A stretch of 64,000 nt of DNA from NCBI RefSeq assembly GCF_014645895.1, contig NZ_BMMP01000011.1, positions 124,001 to 188,000 of the forward strand, given 5' to 3'. Of the stretch, positions 43,161-51,636 are shown in pieces; the stretch's first letter is position 1, and each line of letters opens with the position of its first letter. This DNA comes from Streptomyces daqingensis. Its GTDB lineage: Bacteria > Actinomycetota > Actinomycetes > Streptomycetales > Streptomycetaceae. The notes beneath the pieces were generated by a model. It saw nothing but the letters and a program-made list of their open reading frames with translations, ran no database searches and had not been told where the DNA came from. The position numbers and the translations under genes are program-made.

Positions 43161-43202
43161 TACGTCATACGTATTCAATAGCAAGCCGCTAAATAGTCAT
43201 AC
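43161..43202. promoter_or_regulatory. Tandem candidate GntR operators between gntK and gntR
   Basis: GTCATAC occurs at 43164-43170, inside the perfect inverted repeat TACGT-CAT-ACGTA (43161-43173), and again at 43196-43202 inside AGTCATACT. Their centres are 32 bases apart, about three helical turns, so two dimers would bind the same face. The GT-N3-AC core agrees with the FadR-subfamily consensus. The region is AT-richer than its surroundings, as expected for a promoter. Confidence 0.55.
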
Positions 43203-43266
43203 TTAATTGGGGTGACGGTCACCACGTACGCTGAGTCCCCGGGGCGGCGACGACGTACGGAGACCC

Positions 43267-43989
43267 ATGACGAGCCAGGCGGAGAGCCGGGGAAGCCGGG
43301 ATCAGGGCCTGCACGCGCACCTGCTCGCCGCGCTGGGGCCCGCGATCACCGCCGGCGAGTTCCCGCCGGGCACCGTGCTCCGCACCGACGAACTCGCCGA
43401 CCGGTACGAGGTCTCCCGCACCGTCGTACGGGAGGCGGTCCGCGTCCTGGAGTCGATGCACCTGGTCGAGTCGCGGCGCCGCGTCGGGGTGACCGTGCTC
43501 CCCACCGAGGCGTGGAACGTCTACGACCCGCAGGTGATCACCTGGCGACTCGCCGGAGCCGACCGGCCGCGGCAACTGCGCTCGCTGACGATGCTCCGCT
43601 CGGCCGTCGAGCCCGTGGCGGCCCGCCTCGCCGCCGAGCTCGCCACACCCGAGGAGTGCGCCGAACTCACCGAGCACGCGCTGGGCCTGGTGCGTACCTC
43701 GCGCGGCGAGCAGCTGCCCGGCTACCTCGTGCACGACATCGCGTTCCACCGCGTGATACTGCGCGCCTCCCGCAACGAGATGTTCGCGAGGCTCGGCGAC
43801 GTCGTCGCCGCCGTCCTCACCGGCCGCACCGAGCACGAGGTGATGTTCCGCGACCCGCGCCAGGCGGCGGTCACGTTGCACGTGCAGGTCGCCGAGGCGG
43901 TGCGCGAGGGGGACGCGGCGACCGCCGAGCGCCTGATGCGCACGATCACAGAGGACGCCATGGCGGAACTGGACGTCCTCGCGCCCTGA
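43267..43989 (+). CDS. gntR: GntR/FadR-subfamily regulator of gluconate genes
   Basis: A 240-residue regulator with an N-terminal winged helix (LRTDELADRYEVSRTVVREAVRVLESM) and a C-terminal FCD effector domain. Metal/ligand residues are in LVHDIAFHRVILRASRN, and His appears again in LHVQVAEAVREGD. The ATG follows GGAGACCC. The gene is divergent from gntK-gntP with two candidate operators between them, so it very probably represses the gluconate genes and itself until gluconate or 6-phosphogluconate binds. Confidence 0.88.
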   Translation: MTSQAESRGSRDQGLHAHLLAALGPAITAGEFPPGTVLRTDELADRYEVSRTVVREAVRVLESMHLVESRRRVGVTVLPTEAWNVYDPQVITWRLAGADRPRQLRSLTMLRSAVEPVAARLAAELATPEECAELTEHALGLVRTSRGEQLPGYLVHDIAFHRVILRASRNEMFARLGDVVAAVLTGRTEHEVMFRDPRQAAVTLHVQVAEAVREGDAATAERLMRTITEDAMAELDVLAP

Positions 43990-44017
43990 CCGCGACGGCC
44001 TCCGCGCCCGTCGCGCG

Positions 44018-46096
44018 TCAGGCCCCGGCCACCCGCCTCACCACCCGCAGCAGGTACTCCTTCCGGTTCAGCGGGTCGTGGTCGGTGCGCGGCCGTGAGG
44101 GGACTGCCCCGCCGGCGACCGGCCGGTAGTGCGAGAAGACGCACTCGAGGACGCCCTCACCGCCGGCCAGCGCGGGCAACCGCTGCTCCAGGGTGTGGAT
44201 GTTCGCGGCCGGGATCTCCCCTTCCAGCAGGTACGCGGGCCCGTCCGCGGCCGGGACCCCCGGTACGGCGCGCAGCCGCGACAGCACCGGCAGCACGGTC
44301 CCGAACGTCTCCGCCGGGATCTCCAGCCGGAAGCGGTGCACCGGCTCGTGGACGGTCGTGCCGGCCCGCTTCAGCGCCTCTATCAGCACCAGCGGCGTCA
44401 GCTGGCGGAAGTCCGCGCCGGTACTGGACATGCTCTTGTCGAAGACGGCGTGCGCGTGGCTCTGCCGCGGCGCGTAACCGGAGTGCGTCATGGTCACGGT
44501 GCAGTCGGTGACCTGCCAGCCGTGGAGCCCCTCCCGGAGCGTCTCCCGCACGGTCTCCTCCACGGCCCTCATGAACGCGTAGGGCATGGAGCCGAGTTCG
44601 ACCTCCAGCCCGTATGTGACGCCGCTGCCCTCCGGCGCCGGATCGACGCGCAGCCCGACGGTCGCCAGGAACGGGTTGGGCTCCTTCTTCATCGTCTCGA
44701 CGGCCGCGCCGGTGCCCGCGGGACGCTCGACACAGATCGTCGTGGACTCGCGGAACTCGACGCCGACTCCGTACTCGTCCGCCAGGGTCGCCTGCACGAC
44801 CTCTTTCTGCACCTCGCCGTAGAGCGACACGGAGACCTCACCCCGGAGTCCGTCCTGGCGCAGGCCGATCAGAGGGTCCGCCTCTGCCAGTTCCGTCAGC
44901 GCGGAGTGCAGCCGTCCCCTGTCCTGCGGGCGGCAGGGGCTGACGACGGTCTCCAGCGTCGGCGGGGCGAAGTGACGGGCTCCGCCGGCGTTTCCGCGCT
45001 CCGGCCCGACGGCGTCGCCGATGCGCACCCCGTCCAGCCCGCTGAGCCTGCCGATCTGCCCCGCGGTGACCGATGCGCGGCGCACCGCGGCGCCCCGTTC
45101 GAAGACCTCGATCTCCGTGACCTTCCCCTCGGAGCCGCCACCGCTCCCGTTGCCCCCGGCGTCCTCGCCGCAGCCGTCCCCGCCGCGGCCGCCGCTCCCG
45201 CCGAAAGGGAGCCGGTCGCGGACCCGTACCGTCCCCGCGTACATGCGCACGTACGCGAACTGCCGGCCGCCCGCGCCGCGTTCGACCTTGAAGACCGTGC
45301 CGGAGACCGGGCCCTCACCGTCCCCGGGCGAGGACGGCAGCAGCCCCCTGATGCCGGCGGTCAGCGCCTCCACGCCGGCGCCGGTGATCGCGGAGCCGAA
45401 GAAGAGCGGATGGACCAGGCCCTGCCGGGACTGCGCCGCGAGCTGCTCCCGGAGCCGGTCCCGGGGGAGCCCGGCCCCGTCCTCCACGTACGCGGCCAGC
45501 AGCTCCTCGTCGTTCTCGGCGAGGAGCTCCGCGGGCTCCCGGCCGGATTCCGCCCCTGCTCCGTCCCAGAGACGCTCGCCGTACGGGACGAAGCAAGCCT
45601 CACGGGTGCCGGGCGCGCGGACCGCTCCCATGGGCAGTACGGCCGGGGTCAGCCGTTCACGGACGGCCCGCACGACGTGCCCGTCCTGCGCGCCGCGACG
45701 GTCGATCTTGTTGACGAAGACGAGGACGGGGATGCGGAGCCGCTGCAGCGTCCGCATCAGGATGCGTGTCTCCGGCTGCACGCCCTCGACGGCCGAGACG
45801 ACGAGCACGGCGCCGTCGAGCACGTCGAGGACGCGTTCGACCTCCGCGATGAAGTCCGGATGCCCAGGGGTGTCGATCAGGTTGACGGTGACGTCGCCAT
45901 CCAGCACGAACGAGACGACCGCGGACTTGATCGTGATGCCGCGCCGCCTCTCCAGCGCCAGGGTGTCCGTCCGGGTGCTGCCGTGGTCGACGCTGCCGAC
46001 CTCGTCGATGACGCCCGCGGAGTGGAGCAGGCGCTCCGTCAGGCTCGTCTTACCGGCGTCGACATGGGCGAGGATTCCGAGGTTGAGCGTTTTCAC
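44018..46096 (-). CDS. Tet(M)/Otr(A)-like ribosomal protection GTPase
   Basis: A 692-residue EF-G-like translational GTPase. G1 is LGILAHVDAGKTSLTERLL, G2 includes RRGITIKSA, G3 is DTPGH and G4 is NKID. Later domains follow the ribosomal protection family, with the domain IV signature around TVTMTHSGYAPRQSH. It is closest by eye to Otr(A) of oxytetracycline producers. A Gly/Ser-rich insert (about residues 300-325, GGSGGRGGDGCGED) interrupts domain 2. Ribosomal protection proteins release tetracycline from the ribosome; actual resistance here is untested. GTG 46096 fits the family N terminus (MKTLNLGILAH), but its ribosome site is poor and lies within an inverted repeat. Confidence 0.88.
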   Translation of the reverse strand: MKTLNLGILAHVDAGKTSLTERLLHSAGVIDEVGSVDHGSTRTDTLALERRRGITIKSAVVSFVLDGDVTVNLIDTPGHPDFIAEVERVLDVLDGAVLVVSAVEGVQPETRILMRTLQRLRIPVLVFVNKIDRRGAQDGHVVRAVRERLTPAVLPMGAVRAPGTREACFVPYGERLWDGAGAESGREPAELLAENDEELLAAYVEDGAGLPRDRLREQLAAQSRQGLVHPLFFGSAITGAGVEALTAGIRGLLPSSPGDGEGPVSGTVFKVERGAGGRQFAYVRMYAGTVRVRDRLPFGGSGGRGGDGCGEDAGGNGSGGGSEGKVTEIEVFERGAAVRRASVTAGQIGRLSGLDGVRIGDAVGPERGNAGGARHFAPPTLETVVSPCRPQDRGRLHSALTELAEADPLIGLRQDGLRGEVSVSLYGEVQKEVVQATLADEYGVGVEFRESTTICVERPAGTGAAVETMKKEPNPFLATVGLRVDPAPEGSGVTYGLEVELGSMPYAFMRAVEETVRETLREGLHGWQVTDCTVTMTHSGYAPRQSHAHAVFDKSMSSTGADFRQLTPLVLIEALKRAGTTVHEPVHRFRLEIPAETFGTVLPVLSRLRAVPGVPAADGPAYLLEGEIPAANIHTLEQRLPALAGGEGVLECVFSHYRPVAGGAVPSRPRTDHDPLNRKEYLLRVVRRVAGA

Positions 46097-46148
46097 CGAG
46101 CGTCATGTCCTCTGCGAGAGCGGGAGTTCCTTCCTTCTGGGTGGACAT
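46050..46148 (-). CDS. Possible leader peptide overlapping the ribosomal protection gene
   Basis: A 32-codon frame starting at ATG 46148 (MSTQKEGTPALAED) spans the inverted repeat and ends with TAA 46 bases inside the resistance gene, in another frame. Position, size and the surrounding hairpin are as expected for a translational or transcriptional attenuator of a ribosome-targeting resistance gene. It lacks a clear ribosome site, so translation is uncertain. Confidence 0.3.
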   Translation of the reverse strand: MSTQKEGTPALAEDMTLGENAQPRNPRPCRRR

Positions 46149-46157
46149 GAACGCTCG
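46097..46157 (-). promoter_or_regulatory. Inverted repeat abutting the start codon, candidate attenuator
   Basis: CGAGCGTCATGTCC (46097-46110) is complementary to GGACATGAACGCTCG (46143-46157) with one bulged base: 14 pairs closing a 32-base loop. On the mRNA the 3-prime arm ends at the base before the GTG start and includes the only GAGGAC purine stretch near it, so folding would hide the initiation region. Confidence 0.55.
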
Positions 46158-46296
46158 CCGCATCTTCGCTCCTCGCTCTCCCGCCGCACGCACGTGCCGG
46201 CTCCGTGAGCCCAGCAGAAGGCAGCCGCCGGCGGCAACCGGATTTCGGCGTCCCCGGACGGCTGACGGACCGGTGGCGTGCCGGCCGGCTGAGCGT

Positions 46297-47742
46297 CTAC
46301 AGGCCGGCTGGACCGGCTGCGTCCTCGGGCGGCCGGTGCTCGAACCACCGCCGGTCCGCCTCCAGTTGCGCGGCGAGCCGGACGAGGAGAGGCTCGCTGC
46401 CCGCCGGGCCGAGAAGCTGCGCGCCGACGGGAAGGCCCGTTCCGGTGAATCCGGCCGGGACGTTGACGCCCGGCCAGCCCAGCACGTTCCACGGCCACGC
46501 GTACGGGCAGTGCGCGATCATCGTGCGGTCCGTCTGCCAGCCCGAGAGGTGGGCGAGGTCGCCGATGCGAGGGGGTGGCGTCGCGGTCGTCGGGGCGAGG
46601 ACGACGTCGAAGCGGCGGAAGATCTTCCCGACCCTGCGCTGCAGCGGAGCCTCCGCCGCACGGGCCGCGCGCAGCGCCGCCCCGCCCAGCAGCTTCCCGG
46701 AGCGCGCCGCGCCCCGCGTCCGGGCGTCGAGCAGGGAGAAGTCGGGCGCCCGGAGACTCCATTCGCGGATACCGGCCGTGGCCCGCGGCACGAAGGCCAG
46801 CCCGACCGGCCCGTACGCCGGCTCGGCCTCCTCGACCTCGTGCCCGAGTTCCGCCAGCCGCTCCGCCATCCCGGTGACCGCCGCCCGTACCTCGGGGTCG
46901 AGCGACTTCCGGGTCGCCGTCCAGGGCGGGCGGACGGAGAGCGCGACACGCAGCCGCCCCGGGTCCCTGCCGGCCTCGGGCAGCACCTGGACCGGAGCCG
47001 GACGGTGGAGATCGCCCTCGGCGCTGCCCGACGCGACGTCCAGCAGCAGCGCCGCGTCCTCGACGGTGCGGGCCAGCGGGCCGAAGACGGTGATCCCCTT
47101 GAACGCCTCGGGTTCGGGCCACGTCGAGATCCGGCCGCGCTGCGGTTTGATGCCGACGAGATGCGTCCACGCGGCGGGAATGCGGATGGACCCGGCTCCG
47201 TCCGAGCCCAGCGCCGCCGCGACGAGCCCCGCGGCGACCGCGGCCGCCGAGCCTCCGGACGAGCCGCCCGGCGTGTGGTCCCGGCTCCACGGGTTGCGGG
47301 TGTCGCCGAAGGCGGGGCCCTCCGTGAAGGGCCACTGACCCAGCTCGGGCGAGTTCGTCTTGCCGACGACGACGGCTCCGGCGGCACGCAGCCGCCGCAC
47401 GCACTCGCTGTCCGCGTCCTTCGGCGGGAAGTCCCCGGGGCAGCCGAAGGCGGTGGGCTCACCGGCGACGTCCACGTCGTCCTTCACGGCCACCGGCACG
47501 CCCAGCAGCGGCAGCCGCCCGCCGCGCGCAAGCTGCCTGTCGGCGCTGTCCGCCTCCGCCAGAGCCGCCTCCTCCCGCACGCGCCGGAAGGCGTTGAGCG
47601 TCGGCTGGGTCGCGGCGATCCGGGCCAGAGCGCGCTCGGTCAGCTCCCGCGCGGTCACCTCACCGGCGGCCAGGGCGGCCGCCTGCCCGGCGAGACCGCG
47701 CGACTCCCGCGGTTCCGCCTTCGGAAGAGCGTCCGTGCTCAC
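46297..47742 (-). CDS. Amidase-signature family amidase
   Basis: A 481-residue hydrolase with the amidase-signature triad: Lys87 in VPVAVKDDVDVAG, the cis-Ser in TPGGSSGGSAAAVAAG (about Ser161) and the nucleophile in SDGAGSIRIPAA (Ser185). It is similar in length to other actinobacterial amidases and lacks the features that mark GatA of the tRNA amidotransferase, so a general amide hydrolase is more likely. GTG 47742 has GGGAG six bases upstream. It is divergent from a HAD hydrolase gene. Substrate unknown. Confidence 0.88.
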   Translation of the reverse strand: MSTDALPKAEPRESRGLAGQAAALAAGEVTARELTERALARIAATQPTLNAFRRVREEAALAEADSADRQLARGGRLPLLGVPVAVKDDVDVAGEPTAFGCPGDFPPKDADSECVRRLRAAGAVVVGKTNSPELGQWPFTEGPAFGDTRNPWSRDHTPGGSSGGSAAAVAAGLVAAALGSDGAGSIRIPAAWTHLVGIKPQRGRISTWPEPEAFKGITVFGPLARTVEDAALLLDVASGSAEGDLHRPAPVQVLPEAGRDPGRLRVALSVRPPWTATRKSLDPEVRAAVTGMAERLAELGHEVEEAEPAYGPVGLAFVPRATAGIREWSLRAPDFSLLDARTRGAARSGKLLGGAALRAARAAEAPLQRRVGKIFRRFDVVLAPTTATPPPRIGDLAHLSGWQTDRTMIAHCPYAWPWNVLGWPGVNVPAGFTGTGLPVGAQLLGPAGSEPLLVRLAAQLEADRRWFEHRPPEDAAGPAGL

Positions 47743-47861
47743 AGCACTCCCTGTCCGGGGCCCTCCGCCGGGGAGAACCCCTTACTCGCCGGTAATACGC
47801 TCTCTCATCCTGCGCTCTCCAGCCGCGCAGGGCAACGGCGCGGTGCGATAGGAAGCAACGC

Positions 47862-48593
47862 ATGACCACACACGTCGTATGCGGGCCCGAAGGGCCCCTC
47901 CGCGCCCGCACGTCACCGCCGCCCCCGCCCCTGCGGGCCGTGCTCTTCGACTTCTCGGGGACGCTCTTCCAGATAGGCGGCTATGCGGACCGCATCCGTG
48001 CCGCGCTGCCGCGGCCCCTCGGCGAGCGGGAACTGGACACCGTCCTCACCGAACTGGAGAAGGGCCTCTCGGACCCCGCCGTGGTCGAGGCCCAGCGCGG
48101 ACGGGACGTCTCCTCGGCGGCCCACCGGCACGCCTTCACCACCTGGTACGCCTCCGCGACCGCCCTCGCCCCGTACGCGGACGCGCTCTACGAGCAGCTT
48201 CAGGCTCCCGAGCACTGGCGCCCGTACGCCGACACGGAGGCAGTCCTGACGCGCCTCGCCGAGGAGGGGACGGCCATGGGCGTGGTCAGCGACGTCGGCT
48301 GGGACCTGCGCGGCACCTTCGCCCACCACGGCCTCGCGCACTACTTCTCGGCCTGGGTGCACTCCTACGAGCACGACACGGAGAAGCCGGACCCGCGCCT
48401 CTTCCGTACCGCCTGCGCGACGCTGGGCGTACCGCCCGAGGAGACGCTGATGGTCGGCGACCATCCCGCCAAGGACGGCGGCGCCGCGGCAGCCGGTCTC
48501 CGCGCGTACGTCTTCCCCGCCGGGGCGTCCCCTGGCGGGGAACGCGGCCTCGACGCGGTGTTGCACCTGCTGGAGGGGAGCCGGAGATCCTGA
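47862..48593 (+). CDS. HAD-superfamily hydrolase
   Basis: A 243-residue protein. The first 22 residues are extra, then LRAVLFDFSGTLFQIGG gives motif I as DxS instead of the usual phosphatase DxD. Motif II is in GVVSDVGWDLR, motif III lysine in EHDTEKPDPRLF and motif IV in LMVGDHPAKDGGAA. A helical cap lies between about residues 45 and 115. Substitution of the second Asp is known in some non-phosphatase HADs, so the reaction is uncertain. A GGAAG ribosome site precedes the ATG. Confidence 0.82.
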   Translation: MTTHVVCGPEGPLRARTSPPPPPLRAVLFDFSGTLFQIGGYADRIRAALPRPLGERELDTVLTELEKGLSDPAVVEAQRGRDVSSAAHRHAFTTWYASATALAPYADALYEQLQAPEHWRPYADTEAVLTRLAEEGTAMGVVSDVGWDLRGTFAHHGLAHYFSAWVHSYEHDTEKPDPRLFRTACATLGVPPEETLMVGDHPAKDGGAAAAGLRAYVFPAGASPGGERGLDAVLHLLEGSRRS

Positions 48594-48711
48594 TGCGGTG
48601 AACTCCCGCCCCGGCGGCGTCCGTTTCACGGCACCGCCGGGTCCGGCGGACCCGCGCACATGGCCGGTCCTCGTCTCACCGGCGGCGTACGCGCTGCCGA
48701 AGGATGGCGCC

Positions 48712-50034
48712 ATGGAGAAGACGGACGGGTCGGCCGTCGCCGGTGCCGCCCGGACGGAGCGGGGCCGGCTGGGGGTGCTGAGGCAGCGGGAGTTCAGACT
48801 TCTGTGGCTGGGCGAGACGGCCAGCGGCCTCGGCACCGGCATGACGCTCGTCGCCCTGCCGCTGGTCGCGGTGGTCGTCCTCCGCGTCGACGCCACGGCG
48901 GTCGGAGTGCTGAGCGCCGCGCTCTGGCTGCCCTGGCTGCTGATCGCGCTGCCCGCGGGCGCCTGGGTCGACAGGCTGCGCAAGCGGCCCCTCATGATGG
49001 TCTGCAACGTCGTCAGGGCGGTCCTCTACGCGAGCATCCCCGTCGCCGCCTGGCTGGACGCCCTCACCTACGCCCACCTCCTCGTCGCCGCTCTGGGGTC
49101 CGGCGCGGCGACCGTCCTCTTCAAGACCGCCTACCAGGCGTTCCTGCCGGAGGTGCTCGACGGCCCCGACCTGGTCGAGGGGAACGCGAAGCTGCAGGGC
49201 AGCGAGGCGGGGACGCAGGTCGTCGGCCGGGGAGTCGCCGGGCCGGTCGCGCAGGCGTTCGGCGCGGTGCTCGGCCTGCTCCTCGACGCGGTGACCTTCC
49301 TCGTCTCGACGGCGTGCCTCGCCGTGATGCGCGTCCGCGAGAGGCCGGCTCCCGGCCAGGAGAACGGCACGCGCACGACGCTCCGCCGGCAGATCGGTGC
49401 CGGACTCCGCTTCGTCTTCGCCGATGCGTACCTGCGGACGCTGGTGACGTACGCGGCGCTGGTCAACCTGGCCGTCATGGGCGCTCAGGCCGTGCAGGTG
49501 GTCTTCCTGGTGAGGACCGTGGGCGTGGGCCCGACCACGGTCGGCCTCCTCGTCATGGCCAGCGCGTTCGGAGGGGTGCTGGGCGCGTTGCTCGCCGTGC
49601 CCGTCTGCCGGCGGCTGGGCACCGCCCGGGGGTTGCTGGTCACGCAGATGCTCACCGGGCCCTTCGCGCTGCTCGTCCCCCTGACCCGGCCGGGAGCGGG
49701 GCTGCTGTTCTTCGGCGCGGGCTGGTTCGCCGTCTCCGCGGGAATCGTCGCGGGCAGCGTGGTGGTCGGCACTTTCCGCCAGCGCTACTGCCCGCCCCCG
49801 CTGCTCGGCCGCATCACCGCGACCTCGCTCTTCCTCAACCACGGCGTCATTCCCGTGGGTTCGCTCCTGGGCGGCGTTCTCGGCGACGTGCTCGGCCTGC
49901 GGCCCACCATGTGGATCATGACGGCGCTGCTCGCACCGTGCTGGCTCGTCCTCGCGGCGGGGCCGGTCCGCGGGCAGCGCGAACTGCCGGAACGCAGCGA
50001 GGTGTTGCCTGCCGCGGGCAAGGCGGACGGGTGA
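48712..50034 (+). CDS. MFS exporter (MFS_3/enterobactin-exporter-like)
   Basis: A 440-residue transporter of about 12 helices. RQREFRLLWLGETASGLGTGM at the N terminus and WVDRLRKRPLMMVCN as the helix 2-3 loop are typical of the MFS_3 group (EntS/MefA-like drug and siderophore exporters). The core continues with AYQAFLPEVL and RITATSLFLNHG. ATG 48712 has an AAGGATGG ribosome site; the longer in-frame start at 48598 overlaps no other signal and is rejected. Substrate unknown. Confidence 0.85.
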   Translation: MEKTDGSAVAGAARTERGRLGVLRQREFRLLWLGETASGLGTGMTLVALPLVAVVVLRVDATAVGVLSAALWLPWLLIALPAGAWVDRLRKRPLMMVCNVVRAVLYASIPVAAWLDALTYAHLLVAALGSGAATVLFKTAYQAFLPEVLDGPDLVEGNAKLQGSEAGTQVVGRGVAGPVAQAFGAVLGLLLDAVTFLVSTACLAVMRVRERPAPGQENGTRTTLRRQIGAGLRFVFADAYLRTLVTYAALVNLAVMGAQAVQVVFLVRTVGVGPTTVGLLVMASAFGGVLGALLAVPVCRRLGTARGLLVTQMLTGPFALLVPLTRPGAGLLFFGAGWFAVSAGIVAGSVVVGTFRQRYCPPPLLGRITATSLFLNHGVIPVGSLLGGVLGDVLGLRPTMWIMTALLAPCWLVLAAGPVRGQRELPERSEVLPAAGKADG

Positions 50035-50153
50035 CCGGCCGCCCCCGCACGCCTCCGCCACCCCCAGCCACGCCGCGCGAGGTTCGTTCACGTGCCGCGC
50101 TGGGAATGCAACGGACGGTCGGTGTCGAGTGTTTCGGTCCGTAGAGGTCCGGA

Positions 50154-51071
50154 ATGTCCTTGAGAGTTCCGGGGGTTCGGATGGCGGGGGTACAGCTCAG
50201 GAAGCGCGGCGGCCTGGCGGTCACGGCGGCCGTCCTCGCGGGGACGGGCCTCGTCGTCGGCACGACGGCGGGCTGCAAGGCGCAGGCGACGGACGGCGCG
50301 CCCATCCGCGTCACGAAGACCTCGGTACCGCCGGAACCGCCGGTCAAGACGGAGCGGCCCGCACCGGACGCCAAGCCCCCGGAGAAGGACGCGTCCCGCG
50401 CCGGCGAGACGCAGCCGCCGAAGCGCGCCGCCGTCACCGACCCGGTGCTGATGAGCACCGGATCGCAGGGCGCCAGGGTCCGTGAACTACAGGCGCGCCT
50501 GCGGAAGCTGGGTCTCTTCGACCGCAACCCCACCGGCTACTACGGGCCGGTGACCAGCGCGTCGGTGAAGGGCTTCCAGCGGCAGCAGGGCATGAGCGTC
50601 ACGGGCAACGCCACGTCCCGCACCTGGAACACACTGAGGGCCCGCACCTCGCCGCCCGTCCGCGACGAGATGTACCCGCCCACCACCCGCCCGCTCGACG
50701 ACCCGGACCCGCGCTGCCTCACCGGGCGCGCCCTGTGCGTCAGCAAGAAGAGCCGCACCCTGGCCTGGTACGTGGACGGCAAGCTGCGTTCGGCGATGGA
50801 CGTGCGCTTCGGCTCGGCGTACACCCCTACGCGGGAGGGGAAGTTCGGCGTCACCTTCAAGAGCAAGGACCACGTCTCGACGATCTACGACACCCCCATG
50901 CCGTACGCGCTCTTCTTCAGCGGCGGCCAGGCGATCCACTACTCCGCGGACTTCGCGGCGCGCGGCTACCAGGGCGCCTCGCACGGCTGCGTCAACGTGC
51001 GGGACAAGAAGAAGATCGCGGCACTCTTCGCTGAGGTGAAGAAGGGCGACAGGGTCGTCGTCTACAAGTGA
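50154..51071 (+). CDS. L,D-transpeptidase lipoprotein with peptidoglycan-binding domain
   Basis: A 305-residue exported protein. A hydrophobic signal ends in VGTTAGC, a lipobox with Cys near residue 41. A Pro/Lys-rich linker of about 55 residues follows, then a PG_binding_1 domain (QGARVRELQARLRKLGLF to VKGFQRQQGM) and a YkuD L,D-transpeptidase domain with the catalytic motif HY-SADF-ARGYQGASHGCVNVRD. It would crosslink or modify peptidoglycan with 3-3 bonds outside the membrane. ATG 50154 has AGAGG six bases upstream; ATG 50181 is also possible. Confidence 0.9.
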   Translation: MSLRVPGVRMAGVQLRKRGGLAVTAAVLAGTGLVVGTTAGCKAQATDGAPIRVTKTSVPPEPPVKTERPAPDAKPPEKDASRAGETQPPKRAAVTDPVLMSTGSQGARVRELQARLRKLGLFDRNPTGYYGPVTSASVKGFQRQQGMSVTGNATSRTWNTLRARTSPPVRDEMYPPTTRPLDDPDPRCLTGRALCVSKKSRTLAWYVDGKLRSAMDVRFGSAYTPTREGKFGVTFKSKDHVSTIYDTPMPYALFFSGGQAIHYSADFAARGYQGASHGCVNVRDKKKIAALFAEVKKGDRVVVYK

Positions 51072-51148
51072 CGGACCGGGCCGGAGGAGGGGCGGGGCGC
51101 CGCAGGGAGGGCCTCCACGCGGGAGCCGCTCGGCATGATCCCCGATGG

Positions 51149-51187
51149 GGCGCGGGCGGGACCGGGGGAACGTGTCCCGCCCGCGCC
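51149..51187. terminator. Perfect 14-bp hairpin after the L,D-transpeptidase gene
   Basis: GGCGCGGGCGGGAC (51149-51162) and GTCCCGCCCGCGCC (51174-51187) pair exactly around an 11-base loop, 78 bases after the stop. Confidence 0.75.
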
Positions 51188-51433
51188 ATTGCGCGAGCCC
51201 GAAGGTACGGGGGGAACCTCGGACTTGTCGCGCAGCCGATGACCAGTCGGCTCACTTCTCACTGCGTCGTGCAGCTTGAAAATGTCACACCAGTATTCAA
51301 CTAAATCGTGTGACGTACATCACAACCGCCCCTGACCTCGGAGACCCCCCTGACCGGCGGTAACACGCGGCTCGTAAAGGGGTCTCGGAACCGGTCCGCA
51401 CGGGGCCGCCCGGGCGGGCCGGAAAACACACGC

Positions 51434-51469
51434 TGCCCCAGCCCCCGGGGTGCGCGGAGGGCTGGGGCA
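51434..51469. terminator. Perfect 11-bp hairpin
   Basis: TGCCCCAGCCC (51434-51444) and GGGCTGGGGCA (51459-51469) pair exactly around a 14-base loop. It probably ends the minus-strand membrane-protein gene whose stop is at 51637. Confidence 0.6.
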
Positions 51470-51636
51470 ACCAGCGAAATTCGCCATGGAGAAGCCTCCC
51501 GCTGCCCGGAGCGGGCGCTCCCGGCGCGAACCGGACCGTCCGCGCGGAGACTCGCGCGTGACACCGGGCGCCGAGCCGGAGCGTGTCACGGCGTACGCGT
51601 CACGGAGGACGTGTCATGCCCTCGCGACGGCTCGGC

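Larger units (their letters stand above)
51072..51636. other. 565-base gap between convergent L,D-transpeptidase and membrane protein genes
   Basis: It contains two clear hairpins (51149-51187 and 51434-51469). An A/T-richer patch with AATGTCACACCAGTATTCAA lies near 51280-51320. Open frames in the gap lack ribosome sites and resemble nothing known, so no gene is called. Confidence 0.5.
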
